In this document: positions 1 to 6,661 of the stretch, one piece after another
Layout of the letters: every line of letters starts with the position of its first letter
Position numbering within the stretch: position 1 is the first letter of the stretch
Position numbers and translations under genes: made by a program
Source of the DNA: an uncultured Oscillospiraceae bacterium
GTDB taxonomy: Bacteria; Bacillota; Clostridia; Oscillospirales; Oscillospiraceae
Direction of reading: 5' to 3'
Length of the DNA: 9,421 nt
Assembly: GCA_934565615.1 (NCBI GenBank)
Contig: CAKTIH010000090.1
Coordinates: 1 to 9,421 of the forward strand
The notes under the pieces: generated by a model
Database searches by the model: none
Seen by the model: the letters and a program-made list of their open reading frames with translations, nothing else
What the model was told of the DNA's origin: nothing

Positions 1-679
1 GAGCCATCTCCGGATAGTTCACGACCGCGCCGCTGTTCGCACAGTGGCGTATCTTAAACTCCACGCCGCCCCGCTCGCACACAGCATCAATTACCGCGCA
101 GAAAAGCGAGAACTGCTCGCGGGTGTACTGCTCGTTATCCTCGCCCTCCTCATCGGAGACGGCAAAGTGCGTATACACGCCCTCGGGCTCAAGGCCGGGC
201 AGGCGGCAGGCGTCTATCACGTTCTGCACGCCTTCGTCGAAATATTCCCCCGCGCAGAGAAAGCCGAGGCGGGACATGCCGGTATCGAGCTTTATGTGTA
301 TCTTCAGCACCGCGCCGAGCGCCGTCGCCGCGGTGGAATACTCCAGCGCCTTGGCGTAGCAGCTCACCGTCTGGGTGATGCGGTTCTCGATGAGCACGCT
401 CGTATACTCCGGCGGCGTATGGCCGAGAATAAGGATGGGCATAGTTATCCCGCCGCGGCGCAGCTCAAGCGCTTCGTCAAGGCAGGACACGGCCAGATAG
501 TCCGCGCCGCAGTCCTGCAGCAGGTGCGACACCTGCACTGCGCCGTGCCCGTAGGCGTCAGCCTTCACAACGCCGAGGAAGCGGCAGCCCTCCGGGAGCG
601 ACGCGCGTATGGCGTTATAGTTATGGCGGATATTCTCAAGGCTTATTTCAGCCCAGCTTCTCTTCTGCAGATCGTCCAT
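1..679 (-). CDS. alr: Alanine racemase, N-terminal part (cut by left edge)
   Basis: PLP-dependent fold-type III racemase interconverting L- and D-alanine in the cytoplasm. It supplies D-Ala for peptidoglycan, or in spore formers for controlling alanine germinants. Reading leftward from the ATG at 679-677, 226 codons are present. Residues near 38-46 read VVKADAYGHG, the PLP-lysine signature with the Schiff-base Lys. Further in are KLDTGMSRLGF and GVYTHFAVSDEE, both typical of the barrel domain, and HCANSGAVVNYPEM close to the edge. The C-terminal beta domain with the catalytic Tyr lies outside the window. The start is supported by the family N-terminus (RSWAEISLENIRHNYNAIR). The ribosome site is weak (AGAGAG, or AAAGG further upstream). 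The gene begins 23 nt after the stop of the lipoprotein gene, so the two are probably co-transcribed. Whether it is the housekeeping or a spore-associated racemase cannot be told from the protein alone. Confidence 0.96.
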   Translation of the reverse strand, partial: MDDLQKRSWAEISLENIRHNYNAIRASLPEGCRFLGVVKADAYGHGAVQVSHLLQDCGADYLAVSCLDEALELRRGGITMPILILGHTPPEYTSVLIENRITQTVSCYAKALEYSTAATALGAVLKIHIKLDTGMSRLGFLCAGEYFDEGVQNVIDACRLPGLEPEGVYTHFAVSDEEGEDNEQYTREQFSLFCAVIDAVCERGGVEFKIRHCANSGAVVNYPEMA

Positions 680-702
680 TTATTTCTCTCTGCCTTTCAA
701 TA

Positions 703-1290
703 TTATTCCGTTTCTTGTTCCGCGGCGGCCGTGCCCTCCGTCCAGCCGCTTATCTCGGCAATCACCGTGACGCGCCCGCCGCTTTCAAGCTCGGCGCGCT
801 GCGGTACCATCCCATCAGGCTCAAACCAGACCGCGACGCGGTACTCATCGTTCGGCTCAAGGCGGCAGACGTACAGACCGTCCTCCTCGCCGTAGGAGTC
901 AAGGTGCCCGCTCTTCATTGCCTGCACCAGCACCGGCAGTGACGACATGGGCGAGAGCCCAAATGAATCAAGCGACCCGGTATCAAGCACGACGCCGTCA
1001 TACTGCAAAACGGTGCTCCCCGGCTCGACGCGCGCGGTCACGCCCGCGATAAGCTCCGGCGCCAGGACCGTCACCGCGCCGCCGCTGTCATCCTCCGTGT
1101 AGCTCAGAGTGAACTTCGCCGTCTTGTGCTCATACTCGGCGCGGACGTTTGCGGTAAAGGAGAGCGTCTGCGCTGCGTTCACCCGCTCGGAAAAACCGGC
1201 GTAGGCTTTCTCTACCTCGCGGCCTGCGCAGCCGGTGAGCAGCAGGCACACGATCGCCAACAAAGGCAGGCATACTCGTTTCATAGTCAT
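703..1290 (-). CDS. LolA-like lipoprotein, candidate GerS-type germination lipoprotein
   Basis: A 195-residue exported lipoprotein. It has a basic start (MTMKR), a hydrophobic stretch at residues 6-19 and a lipobox LLTGC with lipidated Cys21. The rest has the alternating polar/hydrophobic pattern of a LolA/LolB-like half-barrel: 'SFTANVRAEY', then 'KFTLSYTED', 'AVWFEPDGMVPQRAEL' and 'GRVTVIAEI'. The acidic tail (AAAEQETE) looks disordered. The start is fixed by GGAGGT 7 nt upstream of the first ATG; the second ATG (codon 3) would sit 13 nt away. The gene lies directly upstream of alr on the same strand and behind a strong promoter. In C. difficile, gerS is co-transcribed with alr2, and GerS is a LolA-like lipoprotein that binds the CwlD amidase and is needed for cortex modification during sporulation. 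Size, lipobox, fold impression and neighbour all fit, but I cannot confirm orthology by eye. A generic LolA-like lipoprotein is the alternative. Confidence 0.85.
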   Translation of the reverse strand: MTMKRVCLPLLAIVCLLLTGCAGREVEKAYAGFSERVNAAQTLSFTANVRAEYEHKTAKFTLSYTEDDSGGAVTVLAPELIAGVTARVEPGSTVLQYDGVVLDTGSLDSFGLSPMSSLPVLVQAMKSGHLDSYGEEDGLYVCRLEPNDEYRVAVWFEPDGMVPQRAELESGGRVTVIAEISGWTEGTAAAEQETE

Positions 1291-1338
1291 CCGTTGACCT
1301 CCGAAATCAATTATGCTAAACCTTATGCGGCTTGTTCA

Positions 1339-1367
1339 ATTATAATCACCAATGAAAGAATAGTCAA
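1339..1367 (-). promoter_or_regulatory. Sigma-A promoter for the lipoprotein-alr operon
   Basis: On the minus strand, -35 TTGACT (1367-1362) and -10 TATAAT (1344-1339) are separated by exactly 17 nt. Transcription would start near 1332, giving a leader of about 40 nt before the lipoprotein ATG. This is the best consensus match in the window. Confidence 0.85.
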
Positions 1368-1374
1368 ATAGGTC

Positions 1375-1403
1375 TTGCAAAAATCGTCAGGCTGTGATAA
1401 ATT
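1375..1403 (+). promoter_or_regulatory. Sigma-A promoter for the pheST T-box transcript
   Basis: -35 TTGCAA (1375-1380), a 17-nt spacer, then -10 TAAATT (1398-1403). The predicted start is near 1410, just ahead of the first helix of the T-box leader. Its -35 box is only 7 bp from the -35 box of the divergent lipoprotein-alr promoter. Confidence 0.7.
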
Positions 1404-1409
1404 CTATGT

Positions 1410-1645
1410 GTTACAGCGTTGAACGGGAAAATAACGCGGATGCACCTGTCAGAGAGTGGGGGTCACCGGCTGCAAGCCTCCATAGGCCGCGCGCGTTTGG
1501 TTCGCCCGTGAGCTCCGGCCAATCCCCGGCGTGCGGCGCGCGTTAAGCGTCATAAAGAGCGGCTCATCAGAGCCGAACGTGGGTGGTACCGCGGAAGCCA
1601 TGCTTTCGTCCCTTGGTTACGGAGGGACGGGGGCTTTATTTTTTT
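1410..1645 (+). promoter_or_regulatory. T-box riboswitch, tRNA-Phe specific, upstream of pheS
   Basis: Leader RNA that senses uncharged tRNA-Phe and then lets RNA polymerase read through into pheST. Stem I base pairs ACGGG (1423-1427) with CCCGT (1505-1509). Above it the specifier loop has AAATAA on the 5' side and TTTGG-TTC-G on the 3' side, closed by CGCG (1435-1438) against the CGCG run before 1495. The specifier codon is TTC at 1501-1503 (Phe), followed by the usual purine. The AGAGAG element is at 1451-1456. A stem III hairpin, CGGCTC/GAGCCG, sits at 1560-1575. The T-box itself (AACGTGGGTGGTACCGCGG) is at 1576-1594. Its TGGT would pair with the ACCA end of tRNA-Phe, where the discriminator is A. 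The antiterminator competes with the terminator at 1607-1645. Stem II was not resolved with certainty. Confidence 0.96.
1607..1645 (+). terminator. T-box leader terminator
   Basis: CGTCCCT (1607-1613) pairs with AGGGACG (1623-1629). The outer part can be extended by AAGCC (1595-1599) with GGCTT (1632-1636). A T-rich run follows (TTTATTTTTTT, 1635-1645). This is the conditional terminator, formed when tRNA-Phe is charged. The pheS ribosome site begins 3 nt after the T run. Confidence 0.92.
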
Positions 1646-1662
1646 ACAGGAGAAGTTGGCAA

Positions 1663-2688
1663 ATGAAAGAACTAATGCAGAAGCTCAGAGAGTCATCGGT
1701 AAAGGAAATTCTGGACTGCGACAGCGCAGAGCGCCTTGAGGCGATGCGCGTCAGGTACCTCGGCAAAAAGGGCGAGCTGACGGCGATACTGCGCCAGATG
1801 GGCAGCCTCTCGGCCGAGGAGCGCCCCGCAATGGGTCAGCTTGCAAACCAGCTCAGAAGCGAGATCGAAGAAGCGATAGACAAGCGCCGTGAGGAGCTTT
1901 CTTCCGCGATGATGGAGCTCAAGCTTGAGAGCGAAGCCGTTGACGTGACGCTGCCGGGCAAGGATATACGCATGGGGCACAAGCACCCGATGTACAACGT
2001 CCTTGACCAGCTCAAGGATATATTCATCGGCATGGGCTTTGAGATACTCGACGGCCCCGAGGTCGAGCTTGCGGAGTATAACTTCACGAAGCTGAACATC
2101 GACGAAGGCCACCCCTCCCGTGACTGGACGGACACCTTCTACTTCACCGAGGACGGCAAGATACTTCTGCGCACGCAGACCTCCCCGATGCAGATACACG
2201 CCATGGAGACGCGCCAGCCGCCTATCCGCATCATCGCCCCCGGCAGAGTCTACCGCAAGGATGAAGTCGACGCGACGCACTCCCCCATGTTCCACCAGAT
2301 TGAAGGCATGGTCATCGATAAGGGCATAACCATGGCAGACCTCAAGGCGACGCTCAACCTCGTCGTCGAGAAGATATACGGCAAGGGCACGGTCACGCGC
2401 TTCCGTCCGCACCACTTCCCGTTCACCGAGCCGAGCTGCGAGCTGGACATTCAGTGCCACAAGTGCGGCGGCAAGGGCTGCCCGACCTGCAAGGGCGAGG
2501 GCTGGATAGAGGTCCTCGGCGCGGGCATGGTGCATCCCAAGGTGCTTGAGGGCTGTGGCATCGACCCGGATGTGTACTCCGGCTGGGCCTTCGGCATGGG
2601 GCTTGAGCGCCTTGCTCTCGGCGAGTACAAGATCACCGACATGCGTCTGATATTCGAGAACGATGTCAGATTCCTCGAACAGTTCTGA
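1663..2688 (+). CDS. pheS: Phenylalanyl-tRNA synthetase alpha subunit
   Basis: Catalytic subunit of the class II (alpha-beta)2 enzyme that attaches phenylalanine to tRNA-Phe. It has 341 residues, a normal length. Residues 1-95 form the N-terminal coiled-coil arm that contacts tRNA. The catalytic core follows: motif 1 region GMGFEILDGPEVE (123-135), HPSRDWTDTFYF (150-161), motif 2 PGRVYRKDEVDATHSPMFHQ (193-212), and motif 3 GWAFGMGLERLAL (307-319) with the ATP-binding Arg. A Cys pair cluster, C265-x2-C268-x4-C273-x2-C276, forms a zinc-knuckle-like insert seen in many bacterial PheS. The start is the ATG with AGGAGA at 1648-1653, 9 nt upstream. The frame is open back to 1531, but that stretch is T-box RNA. 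It is followed 19 nt later by pheT and is regulated by the Phe T-box. Confidence 0.98.
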   Translation: MKELMQKLRESSVKEILDCDSAERLEAMRVRYLGKKGELTAILRQMGSLSAEERPAMGQLANQLRSEIEEAIDKRREELSSAMMELKLESEAVDVTLPGKDIRMGHKHPMYNVLDQLKDIFIGMGFEILDGPEVELAEYNFTKLNIDEGHPSRDWTDTFYFTEDGKILLRTQTSPMQIHAMETRQPPIRIIAPGRVYRKDEVDATHSPMFHQIEGMVIDKGITMADLKATLNLVVEKIYGKGTVTRFRPHHFPFTEPSCELDIQCHKCGGKGCPTCKGEGWIEVLGAGMVHPKVLEGCGIDPDVYSGWAFGMGLERLALGEYKITDMRLIFENDVRFLEQF

Positions 2689-2707
2689 TCAGGGAGGTAA
2701 ATGATAT

Positions 2708-5401
2708 ATGAAGATGTCAAGAAAATGGCTGAACGAGTTCGTCGATCTCAGCCTTGAAGAATATGACGACCATACCTTCGGCGAGGCCATGACGGTCTCC
2801 GGTTCCAAGGTCGAGGTCACGGATGATCTCAGCAAGACCATGCACGGCGTGAAGGTCGGGCGCATCGTCTCCATCGAGAAGCACCCCAATTCCGACCATA
2901 TGCTCGTCACCCAGATAGACGTGGGCGAGAGCGAGCCTGTCCAGATATGCACCGGCGCATGGAACATCCACGAGGGCGATATCGTCCCCGTCGCGCTGCA
3001 CAACTCCCTGCTGCCCGGCGGTGTGAAGATCACCAAGGGCAAGCTGCGCGGCGTGCCCTCCACCGGCATGCTCTGCTCGCTCAAGGAGCTTGGCATGACG
3101 ACGCATGACTTTCCCTACGCTATTATCACTCCCGCCGCTATCCTCGGCGATTATCACCCCATCGACCCGGCAAAGCCCTCTATCGCCGCCGACATCAAGG
3201 CCGGTGACAGGATATTCGGCAAGGTCATCGCCGCTCAGGTCGAGCATGTCGAGACCGTCGGCTATTCCAGATACGCGCTCTCGCTCAGCACCGGTGCCGA
3301 AACAGTCAGCGTCGAGACCGGGTGCATGAACCTGCACGCGGGCGACCTTGTCGCCTACGACACGGCGAAGAACCACGTCTGCACTCTCGACGACCTGCGC
3401 GCAAAGCAGGAAGAGTTCCCCCACTGCATCACCGACGGCATTCTCATTCTCAATGAGGACTGCAAGCCCGGTGACGATGTCGCCGTCCTGCTCGGGCTGG
3501 ACGATCACGTCGTTGATTACGAGATCACCCCGAACCGCCCGGACTGTCTGTGCATGATCGGTCTTGCACGTGAGGCCTCCGTCACCTTCAAGAAACCCCT
3601 CAAGCTGCACACCCCCGTTGTCAAGGCGGCCGCCGGCGGCAATATAAACGACATGGCAAAGATCATCATCGAGGAACCGGAGCTCTGCCCGCGCTACACC
3701 GCGCGCATGGTCAAAAATGTCAAGATCGCTCCGTCCCCCGCATGGATGCGCGAGCGTATCCGCAACGCCGGTATGCGCCCGATAAACAACATCGTCGATA
3801 TCACAAACTACGTCATGATGGAATACGGCCAGCCGATGCATGCCTTCGACTTCAGCTGCGTCAAGGACCATGAGATCCATGTCCGCCTTGCCCGCGAGGG
3901 CGAGAGCATCCGCACGCTCGACGGCACCGCACGCGCGCTGACCCCCTCCATGCTCTGCATCTGCGACACTGAGAAGCCCGTCGCGGTCGCAGGCGTCATG
4001 GGCGGCGAGAACAGTGAGATCGTCGGCGACACGGCAATGGTGCTCTTCGAGAGTGCAAACTTCAACGGCACCTCCATCCGCCGTACCGCGACTGCCCTCG
4101 GCATGCGCACCGACGCCTCCTCCCGCTATGAGAAGGGTCTGGATGTCTATAACACCTATGATGCCGTGCAGCGCGCCTGCGAGCTTATTGAGCTGCTCGG
4201 CGCGGGCGAGGTCGTCGACGGGATAATCGACGTTATCCCCAAGCCCCTGCCGCACACCGATGTTAAGCTCGAACCGGAGAAGATAAACGCCCTGCTCGGC
4301 ACCGATATAGACGAGGCCACGATGCGCGATATTCTCATCCGCCTCGGCTTCACCCTCGAGGGCGACATCATCCACGTCCCCTCATGGCGCGGCGACGTGT
4401 CGCATTACTCCGACATCGCCGAGGAGGTCGCCCGCTTCTACGGCTACAATGAGATCCCCACGCAGTTTGCCGGCAGCGCCACCACGAGCGGCGGCTTCAG
4501 CGAGGTGCAGCAGTGCGAGCGCGAGGTCGGTCAGGTCTGCCGCAGCATGGGTCTGGATGAGATCATCACCTACTCGTTCATAAGCCCGAGCTACTATGAC
4601 AAAATCCGCATGCCCGCGGACTCCCCGCTGCGCGACAGTCTCCGCATCCTCAACCCGCTCGGCGAGGACACCTCCATCATGCGCACGACCGTCCTCCCCT
4701 CGATGCTGGAGATACTCACCCGCAACTACAATTACCGCAACAAGGCCGCCTATCTCTACGAGATCGGCAGAGTATACTTCAAGCGCCCCGACGGCACGGC
4801 GGACGAGCCGAAGATAGTCTCCCTCGGCGCTTACGGCGCGGATGTTGACTTCTTCACTGTCAAGGGCTGGGTCGAAACTCTGATAAGCGACCTCGGCGCT
4901 GCAAAGCCCCGCTTCGTCGCTGAGAAAGAGAACGCCTCCTACCACCCCGGCCGCTGCGCGAAGGTCTTTGTTGGTGATACCTACATCGGCGTGTTCGGTC
5001 AGATCCATCCCGCAGTCGCCGCAAACTACGGCGTGGACGCCGAGCTTTACTGCGCTGAGCTGAGCTTTGACGCACTCTACTCCGTCAAGGGCGCAACGCC
5101 CGTCTACAAGCCGCTGCCGCGCTTCCCGTCCGTCACGCGCGACATCGCCGTCGTGTGCGATGCGTCCATCCCCGTCGGCGACCTGAGCGACTGCATCCTC
5201 GCCTCCGGCGGCCAGTACCTTAAGGACTGCACACTTTTCGACGTGTACACCGGCCACCATATAATCGAAGGCAAGAAGTCCGTCGCATTCTCGCTGACGA
5301 TGCGCTCCGACGATCAGACCCTGACCGTCGAGCACGCGGACGAGACGGTCAAGGCCGTGCTCAAGGCGCTGGAAGAAAAGTTCGGCGCATTCATCAGATA
5401 A
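2708..5401 (+). CDS. pheT: Phenylalanyl-tRNA synthetase beta subunit, with extra OB-like domain
   Basis: Beta subunit of PheRS: it binds tRNA and edits mischarged Tyr-tRNA-Phe. It has 897 residues against about 800 for the bacterial family. In order: B1 start (MKMSRKWLNEFVDL); the EMAP-type tRNA-binding OB domain at about 46-139 (GRIVSIEKHPNSDHM, RGVPSTGMLCSLKELGM); an extra OB-like segment at about 140-241; return to B1 at DGILIL and EITPNRPDCL (272-281); and the B3/B4 editing module at about 310-500 (FESANFNGTSIRRTATALGM at 447-466). Then come B5 at about 512-582 (VPSWRGDVSHYSDIAEEVAR), the catalytic-like core at about 600-785, and the B8 ferredoxin-fold anticodon-binding domain from 801 (KPLPRFPSVTRDIAVV). 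The start is chosen from GGGAGG at 2692-2697, 10 nt upstream. An ATG at 2701 is closer but out of frame and soon hits a stop. The gene is co-transcribed with pheS. Confidence 0.98.
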   Translation: MKMSRKWLNEFVDLSLEEYDDHTFGEAMTVSGSKVEVTDDLSKTMHGVKVGRIVSIEKHPNSDHMLVTQIDVGESEPVQICTGAWNIHEGDIVPVALHNSLLPGGVKITKGKLRGVPSTGMLCSLKELGMTTHDFPYAIITPAAILGDYHPIDPAKPSIAADIKAGDRIFGKVIAAQVEHVETVGYSRYALSLSTGAETVSVETGCMNLHAGDLVAYDTAKNHVCTLDDLRAKQEEFPHCITDGILILNEDCKPGDDVAVLLGLDDHVVDYEITPNRPDCLCMIGLAREASVTFKKPLKLHTPVVKAAAGGNINDMAKIIIEEPELCPRYTARMVKNVKIAPSPAWMRERIRNAGMRPINNIVDITNYVMMEYGQPMHAFDFSCVKDHEIHVRLAREGESIRTLDGTARALTPSMLCICDTEKPVAVAGVMGGENSEIVGDTAMVLFESANFNGTSIRRTATALGMRTDASSRYEKGLDVYNTYDAVQRACELIELLGAGEVVDGIIDVIPKPLPHTDVKLEPEKINALLGTDIDEATMRDILIRLGFTLEGDIIHVPSWRGDVSHYSDIAEEVARFYGYNEIPTQFAGSATTSGGFSEVQQCEREVGQVCRSMGLDEIITYSFISPSYYDKIRMPADSPLRDSLRILNPLGEDTSIMRTTVLPSMLEILTRNYNYRNKAAYLYEIGRVYFKRPDGTADEPKIVSLGAYGADVDFFTVKGWVETLISDLGAAKPRFVAEKENASYHPGRCAKVFVGDTYIGVFGQIHPAVAANYGVDAELYCAELSFDALYSVKGATPVYKPLPRFPSVTRDIAVVCDASIPVGDLSDCILASGGQYLKDCTLFDVYTGHHIIEGKKSVAFSLTMRSDDQTLTVEHADETVKAVLKALEEKFGAFIR
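3125..3430 (+). repeat. Second, degenerate copy of the PheT tRNA-binding OB domain
   Basis: PheT residues 140-241 are extra relative to the usual architecture and resemble the preceding OB domain. VQICTGAWNIHEGDI (78-92) aligns with VSVETGCMNLHAGDL (200-214): 7 of 15 identical, plus three I/L/V exchanges. Both segments begin with a GR/K-V/I strand (residues 51 and 171). DFPYAI (134-139) is echoed by EFPHCI (236-241) exactly 102 residues later. Removing 102 residues leaves 795, the usual family size. The second copy lacks the conserved GMLCS region, and the two are diverged at DNA level, so the duplication is old. Confidence 0.65.
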
Positions 5402-5416
5402 GTCATTAAAGCATAC

Positions 5417-5455
5417 TGGGCGTGCCGCATATACATGTAGCACGCCCAAAAGTTT
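5417..5455 (+). terminator. Probable terminator after pheT
   Basis: TGGGCGTGC (5417-5425) pairs perfectly with GCACGCCCA (5440-5448), a 9-bp GC-rich stem with a 14-nt loop. The downstream tract is poor (AAAGTTTAATAATTCTT). It lies 15 nt after the pheT stop and before the ireB promoter, which fits the end of the pheST transcript. Confidence 0.65.
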
Positions 5456-5489
5456 AATAATTCTTAACGAATTTTCGCCCGCTTTCGAC

Positions 5490-5517
5490 TTTACTTGATT
5501 GCATTTTCTGTTATAAT
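5490..5517 (+). promoter_or_regulatory. Promoter of the ireB-family gene, extended -10 type
   Basis: -10 TATAAT at 5512-5517 is preceded by TG at 5509-5510 (TGtTATAAT, an extended -10). The -35 is weak: TTTACT at 5490-5495 with a 16-nt spacer. The start would be near 5524, about 29 nt before the ATG. Confidence 0.75.
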
Positions 5518-5552
5518 GTAGTCAAGAAGAAAGAGAAAAGGAGGGGAAAATC

Positions 5553-5795
5553 ATGGAAGATTCGACCCGTAAGTTTACAGCGCTGGACAGTAAGACCGAG
5601 ATGAGAGAGATTTTATCGTCCGTGTATAACTCCCTCATGGTGAAGGGATATAACCCGATAAATCAGATCGTCGGCTACATTCTCTCTGAGGATCCTACTT
5701 ACATCACCAATTATAACAATGCACGTACGCTCATCTGCCGTATCGACAGGGACGAGCTTATGCAGGAGCTGCTCAAGAATTACCTTGATAAATAA
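5553..5795 (+). CDS. ireB: IreB-family regulatory phosphoprotein (UPF0297)
   Basis: A small cytoplasmic protein of 80 residues, the usual family length. The core NPINQIVGYILSEDPTYI (residues 34-51) followed by NARTLI and a C-terminal LLKNYL helix is the hallmark of the IreB/YrzL family. In Enterococcus faecalis, IreB is phosphorylated on N-terminal threonines by the PASTA kinase IreK and modulates cell-wall stress and cephalosporin resistance. Here Ser4, Thr5 and Thr9 are the N-terminal candidates. The start is supported by AGGAGGGG at 5539-5546, 6 nt upstream. The gene has its own promoter and is followed 17 nt later by a strong terminator, so it is monocistronic. This is unusual: the common order is alaS-ireB-ruvX-yrzB, and neither ruvX nor a DUF1292 gene is here. 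The family call is secure; the signalling role is inferred from the enterococcal homologue. Confidence 0.95.
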   Translation: MEDSTRKFTALDSKTEMREILSSVYNSLMVKGYNPINQIVGYILSEDPTYITNYNNARTLICRIDRDELMQELLKNYLDK

Positions 5796-5812
5796 GCCCT
5801 TTGCAGAAAACC

Positions 5813-5846
5813 AAAAACTCAGGAAGCCGCGGCTTCCTGAGTTTTT
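5813..5846. terminator. Bidirectional terminator, perfect 34-nt palindrome
   Basis: AAAAACTCAGGAAGCC (5813-5828) is the exact reverse complement of GGCTTCCTGAGTTTTT (5831-5846), and the central GC completes the palindrome. The A run on one side and T run on the other make it a rho-independent terminator in both directions. It serves ireB (plus) and the converging HAD gene (minus), and its right edge overlaps the last base of the HAD stop codon. Confidence 0.92.
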
Positions 5847-6655
5847 CATTTTCCGCACAGTGCGGTTATCAGCCCCGCGATTGCGCCTTCGTCGTTGCTG
5901 CAAGTCACGATATCGCAGATATCCTTTATCCCCTGCGCGGCATTCGACGGACAGGCGGCAATGTCCGCGTGTCGAAGCATCTCATAGTCGTTAAAGTAGT
6001 CCCCGATGCAGGCAAGCTTCCGCTCCCCCGCCCCGATGTACTCGCGCGCGTATGCTATACCCGCCGCCTTGCTGACGTCCCGGCGGATGATCTCAAGATA
6101 AATGCTGCTTGAGCGTGCGGCGGTAACAAGGCCATAGGACGCAAAGAGCGCGGTCGCCTCCTCCACGCCCTGCATGAGCGCGGGATCAGGCAGGATGTAG
6201 CAGGCCTTCACGTATGGCCCGGTGAGGAAATCCTCCTGCGTTATATATCTTCTTAAAAGTCCGTCAGGCGCGGGGTGCCCGTCCCCGATACGCACCTGAT
6301 AGATACCGTATTCATCGGCGGCAGCAAGCACCAGCTCAGTGCGTTTTTCGCACAGCTCCAAGACCTCGCGGCGAAATTCTTTCGGCAGCAGGATTTCACG
6401 CACGACCTTCTTATCGCGCGGAGAATACACTATCGCCCCGTTGCCGCAGACGACCGGCGCGCAGATAAGCCCCTCGGGGAAGAAGTTCATGATCTCCGGG
6501 TACTGCCGCCCGCTGGCAACGGAGAACAGACCTCCCTGCGCAACAAAGCTCTCCAGCGCGCGGAGGTTCTCTTCCGGCACGATAGGCCCGCGGCTCCAGT
6601 CGGAGAGGGCCGTGCCGTCCATATCGGCGTAAATTATCAGTTCATCAGCTTTCAT
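5846..6655 (-). CDS. Cof-type HAD-IIB family hydrolase
   Basis: Soluble Mg2+-dependent phosphatase of the haloacid dehalogenase superfamily, subfamily IIB (Cof/YwpJ-like), 269 residues from the chosen start. All four HAD motifs are present: I, YADMDGT with nucleophile Asp11 and acid Asp13; II, SVASGR with Ser48; III, Lys196 in RRDVSKAAGI; IV, GDYFNDYEM with Asp219 and Asp223. The alpha/beta cap lies between motifs II and III, at about residues 85-190, which defines type IIB. The substrate cannot be read from sequence; relatives act on sugar phosphates or on FMN/PLP-type phosphates. The ATG at 6655 is preferred because Asp11 then sits at the usual distance from the N-terminus. No ribosome site precedes it and a promoter lies immediately upstream (see the leaderless finding). 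An upstream TTG at 6718 would add 21 residues with no family support. Divergent from ptsI, convergent with ireB. Confidence 0.93.
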   Translation of the reverse strand: MKADELIIYADMDGTALSDWSRGPIVPEENLRALESFVAQGGLFSVASGRQYPEIMNFFPEGLICAPVVCGNGAIVYSPRDKKVVREILLPKEFRREVLELCEKRTELVLAAADEYGIYQVRIGDGHPAPDGLLRRYITQEDFLTGPYVKACYILPDPALMQGVEEATALFASYGLVTAARSSSIYLEIIRRDVSKAAGIAYAREYIGAGERKLACIGDYFNDYEMLRHADIAACPSNAAQGIKDICDIVTCSNDEGAIAGLITALCGK

Positions 6656-6661
6656 GCTCTG

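Noticed and set aside
44..895. Plus-strand open frame across alr and the lipoprotein gene
   Set aside because: It runs opposite two clearly coding genes with a promoter and a clear ribosome site ahead of the lipoprotein gene. Its translation is low complexity and unrecognisable.
1531..1662. In-frame upstream extension of pheS by 44 codons
   Set aside because: This stretch is the T-box and terminator RNA. It has no family similarity, and a good ribosome site precedes the ATG at 1663.
2701..2703. ATG just after the pheT ribosome site as an alternative start
   Set aside because: It is out of frame with pheT, only 3 nt from the ribosome site, and reaches a stop after 18 codons.
2717..4375. Long open frame (552 codons) antisense to pheT
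   Set aside because: A shadow of GC-rich codon usage opposite pheT. No recognisable domain, no ribosome site, and the plus-strand gene is certain.
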